The notes beneath the pieces are model-generated. The model made no database searches and was not told where the DNA came from. It worked only from the letters and a program-made list of their open reading frames with translations. This document shows, one piece after another, positions 56,901 through 64,000 of a DNA stretch of 64,000 bases. A program made the translations under genes and the position numbers. The stretch lies in NCBI GenBank assembly GCA_028015205.1, contig CM051515.1:11178001-11242000 (forward strand), given 5' to 3'. The DNA is from Mytilisepta virgata. Lineage: Eukaryota; Mollusca; Bivalvia; Mytilida; Mytilidae. The first letter of the stretch is position 1, and each line of letters opens with the position of its first letter.

Positions 56901-59900
56901 ATTTTCTATAACACTGGAATTTATAGGATAGTGTAGTCTGCAATGTTAAATAATTCTCGAATTAAAGATAGTTAAATAATTTACTTATCTACGAGAATGC
57001 TGATGTTGCTACTTACAATATTTTGATATTTTTAGTTTTAAAGGGTTTCATAACAAGGGTAAATTACGACAAGTTATACAGAAAAGCGAACAACAAAACA
57101 AATATGAAGGTCAATAATGAAACAACAATCAATTTAAGCCATCCAACCAACATAACTCCACAAGCAAATAACATAAAAGAGCACACCAAATAAACACAGA
57201 AACAACAGACAGTCGGGATAGTATGAAGCTAAAATACAATTCAGTGTTTGTTTCATATGCACAATAAAATTAAAAAGTAAACTTTTTGCTTTATTGCAGG
57301 CATAACAAAAACTATATATCTATGCAAATAAAAATAAAAGAATAACGAAATCTATGTGCCGCACCCTTGGTTGCAAAAAGCATCAATATCTCAATAGTTG
57401 TGTCACAGTTTAATTATTTGTAAAAATATCTATAAATAAACATATTTTATAAGGATATCACAGAACTATTGGTTTTCAAAGAAGACAGAAAATAATACTA
57501 GTTTGATACAATCACATATTTCTTGCATGTTTTCTTGGTTGGTTGGGGTTTCACGCCGTTTTCTGCACATTTGGCTATTTGGCGGCGGTCAGATTTTATT
57601 GGTGGAGGAAGCCGGAGTATCCGGAGAGAACCACCGACCTTCGGTAGGAAAATACTTGTTGAAATTGGAGCCAAACATACCCCGCCACAGATGAGATTCG
57701 AACTGACAACCTCAGTGTTGATAGGCTAGTGGTCATTAGTAGTCATGACGAACTACCTAGACCACTCTTCCACCGAGGCCCCGTTGTTATTGTTAGATTT
57801 ATTCAAAACGTCTTGCACTATATTCGTTCCTTGCCGAACTGGTCAGACACCATATTCCTTTGTCTTATGACACGAAACAATTGATACATGTGATTGCACA
57901 TGAGTCGAACCTGGGTAAATATCTTTTTCTCATGTGTTTGCAATTTTTATTATGGTTAAATAGTATTTTAATAATTACAAATAACACTATAGATGATGTA
58001 TATCTTGGTTAGTGCACATTAATCGATAGTGAAAACGAACTTCTTTTTGTCTTCCATATATTGAATCCTTCTTTATAAAAGCTAAGGAGAAAAGGAATTG
58101 ACTAACATTTAGTTTAAATTTGTTTAATATGTATGCATTCATTAAAAAGATCACCTATAAAAGATAGATTAATTATTTTTTTTTAAAAACCGGTGAAAGG
58201 ATTCAAGGAATAAATTAAAAGTAAGGTATAATTTGACTATTTTTTCTTATATACATACCTCAATATTTCATTCAAATCTGGACTGCTCATGTAGATTGAT
58301 TTTTTAGTTGTATCAAAAACCATTGACGTTACGCTATATGAAACATTTAGTACACTGGTAGTTTTTCCTGTATCTAGATCCAGTTCATGAAGGCCAGGTG
58401 ATGTCCAAAAAAGTAGCTTTAAGGTGGTACCTAAGAAAGAAAAATCTTCCACTTAAGATGATCAAAACATCTTGCTTTAGAATAGATGGCACTGAATGTC
58501 TGTTAATAATGGTCATTCTAAGTGTGTATGTGGTTTTATTATAGTACTGTCCAGCGCAGTGTTTGTTTGCTGTATATTTACTCCCACAGAGGTTAAAAAA
58601 ATAAACCTGTCTGAAACATTTGATCAATTGCGTTTACTGCTGGTCCTGCAATTTGTAATTTGTCAATTACGAAAGACCAAATGATGACCACTAAACTACT
58701 TGGAGTGCGTATCAAATAGACCACATCCTATCAATTCAGGATGAACATTCAATATGCAAAAAAATATATCACTTTTCAGTTGAGCTTTATGCGTTATTTT
58801 TTCCTTTGGAGGCAGCCATGTTGTTGATGATATATATATTTATTTGGCTTTGTATCTTTTGGATATTCTCACATGTTGCCTTAAGGATGATCGCTGGTCT
58901 AATAGGAAATAAATAGGATTTGAAATAGGTGTTTTAGTTTGAGAGAACATATGAATAGTAAACAAATAAGCAAGAAAAAAATATAGGTTCATGTGCTCAT
59001 TTTAGAGCTATAAGGCCTCAAAAATTTGCAAGAAATGGATTTTCTCTGGATTTTTCATTTGCTTTGCATTGACAACTTCAGTCTCTCAAAAATGTATGAA
59101 AAAATAAAAAGGATTTCATAAAATTTTGTCAAATAACATTTTACAGTATATATGATTGAATTATAAAAGAAAAAATGGGGGCTCATGAGCAAAAATTTTC
59201 AAGTTTAAGAAATGGATAAAACCCGAGGATTCCGAAAATCTGACAAAAAGACCACAACATGACCAGCGAGCATCCTTAATCAGCAATCCAGGATGAAAAT
59301 TCCGTATGTAAAGTATGATATTACTTTTTGGGAGCGCTTTATATGTTATTTGTCCTTTGGGAGCAGTCATGTTGCTGGTAATATATGTCTTTTTTTTTCT
59401 TTGAGTCTTCAAGATTTTACCTTCTCGACTTTTTTTTTTGGTCTTGTTAATGTTTACGTCCACTTGATTTCTTCAATCACTACGTATCAAGATCCAATCC
59501 GATCTGCTGTCAATGAAGATCGGTTAAAATATGAGGAATTGTCTTATCTGAAAGGCCATATGTCTTGTTTTTGGTATTCTTGTCTTGGTTTGCTCATCAA
59601 TATTATATATTGTCAAAATAAAGACCAGAAGTTTCGTCATTGTTTTCTCGGGGATGTCTTTTCTTGATTTCCTGTATCGCTATATTTTCAAAAGAAAATC
59701 TATCAAAACAGAAGTAATTAAATAAATGACTTCCTCGGGTATTCTCCTTCGCATACATATGCTTGACGTTTATACTGAATGTATTTGATTTTTTTTTGTT
59801 TGCCGCGAGGTGAGAGGAGAATGAGAAATTCCCTAGAGTTAACAAATAATCTTTTTTTCGCTATTTTGTTACATGTTTGGGATAAAAAAAAATGTAATAT

Positions 59901-60160
59901 AAATCGGATACAAATTATTATTTTCTAGTGTACCCAAATAATTATATTTGTTCATCCTTTGACTTTTTATGGTGCGCAGTTTATAGATTTTTTAAATATG
60001 TCCAAGGTGAAAAATTGTTTGCTGCGCAAACTTCCCTATATTTAAAACACATAGCATGTATAATGTACTCACTGTGTCCAGATTCATCATTGTGACAATG
60101 GCAAAAAGTTACCATAAAAATCAAAATGAAACACGAGAAGAAAAATAGTCCACTAGCCAT
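53679..60160 (-). CDS. Paralogous single-propeller YWTD protein, 3' end unresolved
   Basis: Exons read on the - strand: 60160-60073, 58430-58259, 56937-56722, 55317-55199 and 53960-53679. Phases 1, 2, 2, 1, 1 are the same as in the + strand gene, and all introns are GT-AG. The product starts with a signal peptide (MASGLFFFSCFILIFMVTFC) and has six blades with degenerate motifs (FWTS, YMSS, YWSE, YFSQ, YWMQ, YVLD), about 292 residues so far. The last exon ends in phase 1, so at least one more exon exists. A weak candidate is 52771-52826, which in phase reads VFPELRQNEVHSKVPSSD then TAA. No stalk or transmembrane exon was found, so it may be secreted, or its end may lie past the Harbinger insertion. 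Introns hold a SINE, two MITEs and a hairpin element. Confidence 0.78.
55199..55317 (-). CDS. YWTD paralogue, exon 4
   Basis: 119 bp, phase 2 to 1, after CTTTTGCAG, with a GTAAGC donor. It has the same length as its counterpart and carries TLDGTERQIIWW. Confidence 0.82.
55706..55867. mobile_element. Long hairpin element with GGGCCATTACAG core
   Basis: Arms of about 73 bp: AATGGGTGTTTTCATAATGG...CTGTAATGGCCC, and the complement GGGCCATTACAG...CCATTATGAAAACACCCATT, around a 13-bp loop. Degenerate relatives of the core occur just upstream at 55424-55490 (GGGCCATTACAG repeated twice). It lies in an intron of the - strand YWTD gene. Confidence 0.75.
55950..56660. mobile_element. MITE family TTAAGGAAATACGATACA, full copy
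   Basis: Starts TTAAGGAAATACGATACAG and ends TTGTATCGCATTCCCTTAA, inverted terminal repeats of about 18 bp. It contains TATGACGTC and AATGACGTCGC-type blocks and an internal direct duplication with a period of about 108 bp (56413 and 56521). It lies in an intron of the - strand YWTD gene. Confidence 0.78.
56722..56937 (-). CDS. YWTD paralogue, exon 3
   Basis: 216 bp, phase 2 to 2, after TTTAACATTGCAG. It contains AMAIDDDNGRLYWSESYWG and a GCSLDGSN strand. It aligns along its whole length with exon 9533-9751, including the shared LHYP/IHYP start. Confidence 0.82.
57535..57785 (-). mobile_element. tRNA-derived SINE, second copy
   Basis: Reverse complement of the same family: head GCCTCGGTGGAAGAGTGGTC, B box GTTCGAATCTCATC, body GGTCGGTGGTTCTCTCCGG, tail GGCGTGAAACCCC. 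It lies in an intron of the - strand YWTD gene. No clear target duplication was seen. Confidence 0.85.
58259..58430 (-). CDS. YWTD paralogue, exon 2
   Basis: 172 bp, phase 1 to 2, after TCTTTCTTAG. It contains LLFWTSPGLHELDLDTGKTT and IYMSSPDLNEILR, equivalent to blade 1 and the start of blade 2 in the other gene. Confidence 0.78.
58881..59279. mobile_element. MITE family TTAAGGATG, copy 3
   Basis: Best-preserved termini, TTAAGGATGATCGCTGGTC and GACCAGCGAGCATCCTTAA. It lies in intron 1 of the - strand YWTD gene. Confidence 0.85.
60073..60160 (-). CDS. YWTD paralogue, exon 1: signal peptide
   Basis: ATG at 60160-60158 on the - strand, 29 codons plus one base, ending at GTGAGT. The hydrophobic core is followed by HCHNDESGH, and signal cleavage is likely near Cys-His-Cys. 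The sequence is unrelated to the signal exon of the + strand gene, although the phase is conserved. Confidence 0.72.
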
Positions 60161-60938
60161 TATGATAATAATACATAAATTATTATCAAATAACTTAGGT
60201 ACGGGAGATATATTTAGGTATGTCATATCGAAATTGGATAACACAATCACAATGACAATTCAACTTCAGATTATTGTATACATAAAATCTACGACAACAC
60301 AATCAATATGATAAAAAAAAAAATAAAAGGAAACCATTATCAAGTGCTTTGCCATGTCAAAGTTCTTCCGATAGACAAATACTATTTTTTCATAATCTTC
60401 AGGAATTCAACATAGTTTACCTCATATTTTGGAGACGATTAAAAAGACATTATCTTGCTTTTGCTCGGACTAAGGGACTCTTTGCATATTTTATAGCCAT
60501 CTTTTTCGTATATTTCAGATTTTAAAAATTGCACACCTGCTCATTTATTGTATGGCCGAAACGATAAAACACATCTACATATCCAAGTTTACATATCCTG
60601 CAGATGTAGTCTTATCAAGCGCAGTTTCAAAGCATGTTGAATATAAAATAAACAAGTACAGACTTGTGAGTTTATATAGACAGTTTGGGCCCTAAATCAA
60701 GGGAGATCATTGATATATGTTAACCCTGTATATTTAGAACATCGGAGACAATGTACAGATTTAGACATATTGCATATGAAAAATTCTTACAGATACAAAT
60801 TTATTCCGGGATATATGATGATAATTGAATATGTTTGAATGTATTTTGTTATATAAAATTTAACGTTGTTCAAATTTGATAAAATCAATCATCAACATGT
60901 AACAACTTAATAATCAACTAGTTATCACTTGTGTGTAC

Positions 60939-61516
60939 TGTTATGATATTGTAATTATTATATTATTTATCTTGGCCTAATTTGTTTTGTGTGGCCTTAT
61001 AACTTGTATAATATGCTTACATAATACTTATAGTTGTTTACCAAATAATGTTATAACTGCGCAGTTTAGAAATCACTGGAACAATAATAGATACTGATGG
61101 AATGACTAGAACTTTCTATTTGACTTACGTAATTCAAACTTCTACCGTATTCCAGAAGTTTCTATGACACTATATATATACGGTTACAAAAGTTAGACTT
61201 ACAGAACGGTTCAGATCAGGCATTGACATTCTTGTGTTCTCAGATGTTGGATTGACACACTTTTATTTACATTACACACATCATACTAGATTGTGACTTA
61301 TTGGACATAGTATTCTGTTTGGATTCCCGGAACAGTGACGACATGAATTCCGGATAAAGAAAAGACAAAAGGATCGGACTTATATTTTAACAGTTAAGTT
61401 AACATTTCAATTGTATAATATTTTTGTATACTTGTATATAATAAATCTTGTTAAATTTTATTATTGATTTGTTGCTTTTGTTGGCTACAATTAAAAGGTG
61501 ATTTCTGGCCCTAACA
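60939..61516 (+). mobile_element. Solo LTR, copy 2
   Basis: 578 bp, clearly homologous over its length to the copy at 50486, starting TGTTATGATATTG and ending GGCCCTAACA. The flanks GTAC and GTTC are not identical, so any target duplication has decayed. It has the same orientation as copy 1, but different flanks and intervening host exons argue against one element with two LTRs. Confidence 0.72.
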
Positions 61517-61600
61517 GTTCTTTTTGCAGATGTAATCAAATTCCAAATATAACAATATAACCTTTTCGTCAAGTTATACTAACTAAACAACTAGAGAATT

Positions 61601-61910
61601 TTAAGGATGTTTGCTGGTCATGTTTTTGAATTTTTTTTAGATGATCAGAATCTGTTGGTCATTTGAATGCCATAAATTATTTTTCCCGCTAACACCCATT
61701 TTTCTATTCATAATTCTTTTGCATGCAGAATAATAAGCCATTTGTAAAAATCTTATAAAATCCTTGTTAATATTTAATGGTTTTTAAGAAATAAAACTTT
61801 TCAATGAAAAAGATATGTAAAATCAAGAGTTCCTTTATTAATTAACTATCAATATTTATCAGTGTTATGAAAAGCTTGTTATTTTGAAAATGAGTAGCGA
61901 ACATTCTTAA
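61601..61910. mobile_element. Related MITE with TTAAGGATG termini, divergent interior
   Basis: Bounded by TTAAGGATGTTTGCTGGTCA and TGAGTAGCGAACATTCTTAA. The ends resemble the family at 669, 25039 and 58881, but the interior does not, which suggests a subfamily mobilised by the same transposase. Confidence 0.6.
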
Positions 61911-62319
61911 TATTCATAGCATATGTAGTATTATCTATTAGGGTGCGAAGCTATTTACACATAACTTTCGTTGTAAGGAAGATTCTCGATTATTATGCTT
62001 AACATCAAGTAGCTTAGCACCACAATTTTCTTATTTTTTATTACTTGCATCGCTATAATATTTCACTAAACAATGGTTAATTAATAGAACTTATATACAG
62101 TGATAGATAATAATGTAATATACACTATACAGGTTCAACTATTGACTCATGAATATTTTTCATCTTGTGAAATCCGAATATTAGTTTATATTGTCTTTTA
62201 TCTAATCTATTATTTATTTCTAAATTGTTCAAAATGGTCTGCCATACATAATGACGTCAACATACAATAACTTACGACACTAAATGGCTTTCAGGTCATA
62301 TTGGGTGTTTATATTTACG

Positions 62320-62480
62320 TAATTGATAATGCTGGCTTGGCCTTCTCGCTGTCTCTGGTTACTTCTGTCAATTCCCTACCTTGTAAGGCAGGGTTTACAA
62401 GGTCAATATTTTCAACACTTCCGTCTTTGGTGGGTTTATTTGTTGCTTGGATGACCTTACCATGAATATCTCATCGAAAT
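62320..62480 (-). other. Candidate 3' coding exon, - strand
   Basis: An open frame ending in TAA at about 62322 reads GKVIQATNKPTKDGSVENID, LVNPALQGRELTEVTRDSEK and AKPALSIT. It is polar, with little of the Lys/Asn/Ile/Phe bias of random frames here, and an AATAAA lies about 110 bp downstream at about 62212. It resembles a cytoplasmic C-terminal tail. The acceptor is unclear (GATGAG or an upstream ATATTCAG in another frame). Any other exons would lie to the right or outside the window. Confidence 0.33.
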
Positions 62481-62791
62481 CACCAACACTGAATATTGAA
62501 CTTAAGAGGTGTGAGGTAAACTTTCTTCTTCAGTCGTCAAACATTTTTTTGCACGAACTACTACATGTACTAGTGTGACTTGAAGAGATCAGATAAGTGA
62601 AGTGCAGCCCGAAGGGGAAACGATGTTATAGATTTAAGTGACATCAAATATTCCTAAAGTAGTGACCATGATTTTTATTTGGTACAGTGTGCAGTGGAAT
62701 GAGGCAAGATTTTGTCACTTCTGTCGAAGAAAGGCACTGTTGATTGGATGTTTATACTAAGTCATCTCCTATGTCTTATTACAGTATCCGA

Positions 62792-62866
62792 AACATGATT
62801 CTGGAAAGTATGGCTCTGTTGCTGTTAGAGTTGGAGTTCAGTACCTCTTCAAAGAATGAAATCAGT
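62792..62866 (+). other. Candidate terminal exon, + strand
   Basis: A strong acceptor (CTCCTATGTCTTATTACAG) is followed by YPKHDSGKYGSVAVRVGVQY and LFKE, then TGA. It looks protein-like, but no upstream exon was found. The opposite strand is also open here, so this is a weak call. Confidence 0.25.
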
Positions 62867-63289
62867 TCTATTCAACGAATATCCTAAAACATTATACATG
62901 TGTCTGCTTGACGAACATCTTTTGCAGAACTCTTTCCTTTTAATTATATAGTCTAAATGACAAGAAAATAGATTGTTATGAAAATCGGAGAACAGGTCAT
63001 ATATGTAATAAAACTAACTTCGTAAACTTTGCTTTGAATTTAACATAAATTCATTGACTTATTAATTGTATTTTGTACCATTCTATACGGATTTGGCTTC
63101 AGTGTTCAAAGGCAATTGACCATTGACATTGTTCATGAACTACCTGAACAAATCTGCAGCCTAGAACTTGTAATATTACCAAGGAAAATATCAATAAAAT
63201 GTTTGTACAGAGGATTTGGTTTATAAACAGACATTTCACAGACGTTTGCTTTCTGGTCATTTTTGTCAAATTTTGAACGGATAATTTAA

Positions 63290-63557
63290 AAGTTCATGTG
63301 CCTCTGCCGATTTGTGACGTCCCCGGATTGACTTTGTTTAACTTCACGACGGGTGCCGTATACGGAGCAGGAACTGCTTACCATTCCAGAACACCTGGGT
63401 TCACTCCTGGTTTTTATAGGAGTTCGTGTTGTTCACTGTTTTTTTTAGTTTTCTGTGTTTATTTGTTGTGCTTGTGGTTGTTAATTTGTCTTCCCGGGTT
63501 TGTCTGTCGAAGGGATTACGTGTTTTTGATTTGCTCCTTAGGTATTTGTCCTTTTTA
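63290..63557 (+). repeat. Mussel-type interspersed repeat, copy 2
   Basis: Nearly identical to 7970-8246, with the same start (GTTCATGTGCCTCTGCCGAT) and 3' end GTCCTTTTT. Same orientation. Confidence 0.8.
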
Positions 63558-64000
63558 AAGGCATTAAGTAATGACCAGGACCAAAATTATGGCTGCTGGG
63601 TTGATATAATATTATTCTTTTTTTTTACAACTTAACTTACTAGTTCAAGTCATATATGCCCTAGTTAAGAGATTCTATTTTCCGTTACAAAGCTTATACA
63701 TTTTATTGATTTTAAAATTATAATACTGAAAAATCAGCAATCAATAAACGCCATCCCATAGACAGATCTTCAGATCATAACATCTTAATAGAGAAAAAAC
63801 ACAAATTTATCAAAACACATGCAAAACGAAGCCAGCACAGCCTGACTTCATACAGACATTTAGCACTGGTTGGGTCAAACCTGTATTAAGGCTACCCAAA
63901 CCGCTCCCATATCCATTCCGATTCTCTAAGGAAAAAACCCACTATACAAACCAATGTATTATGATTACGAAAAATATCATCTCTAGCTGGAAAAGATAAC

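Larger units (their letters stand above)
61911..63289. other. Right flank, no confirmed gene
   Basis: Apart from the two weak exon-like frames listed near 62.3-62.9 kb, no gene, RNA or repeat was recognised. Confidence 0.45.

Noticed and set aside
50486..61516. One large LTR retrotransposon bounded by the two LTRs
   Set aside because: The interval contains host exons and no gag-pol, and the flanking duplications do not match each other.

Overview
The window is animal (metazoan) nuclear DNA. It is AT-rich and gene-sparse, with small exons split by GT-AG introns, and it is crowded with short non-autonomous transposons. Several interspersed repeats look, from memory, like sequences abundant in mussel genomes: a tRNA-derived SINE with a deuterostome/mollusc-style tail, a repeat whose core reads as 'ttcgtgttgttcattg', and a short block containing 'cgactcgtcagt'. 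A bivalve, most likely a mytilid, is therefore the best guess. No bacterial gene, CRISPR array or rRNA was seen.

Three host genes can be assembled from splice sites and reading phase. (1) A + strand gene at 2966-24670 has 12 exons. It encodes a signal peptide, a single six-bladed YWTD (LDL-receptor-type) beta-propeller, a Ser/Thr-rich stalk built from several tiny phase-1 exons, one transmembrane helix and a short cytoplasmic tail. (2) A - strand paralogue runs from 60160 down to at least 53679, with the same intron phases and a different signal peptide; its 3' end is not resolved. (3) A + strand gene at 32742-40162 has three exons. It encodes a secreted or GPI-anchored protein with two copies of an acidic module that recalls coral skeletal acidic matrix proteins (SAARP/CARP type). 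A homopolymer run in its first exon breaks the frame by one base.

The remainder is mobile DNA and its wreckage. A decayed Crypton-type tyrosine recombinase lies in the last intron of gene 1 and is itself interrupted by a 178-bp MITE. A decayed PIF/Harbinger element (Myb/SANT-like gene plus HARBI1-like transposase, convergent) lies at about 45.0-52.0 kb and is interrupted by a solo LTR and a hairpin MITE. There are two solo LTRs, tRNA-derived SINEs (one with a perfect 14-bp target duplication), two MITE families with TTAAGG termini, a TA-flanked MITE, several long hairpin elements, a 28-bp minisatellite, and many long poly-G tracts.

A tandem segmental duplication inside gene 1 (about 12.2-13.7 and 13.7-15.5 kb) copied a stalk exon together with its introns. 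The two copies serve as natural empty-site controls, dating at least four insertions to after the duplication. Long stretches at 25.4-30.2, 34.0-36.9, 40.2-44.2 and 61.9-63.3 kb hold no gene that can be supported, apart from weak exon-like frames near 62.3-62.9 kb.
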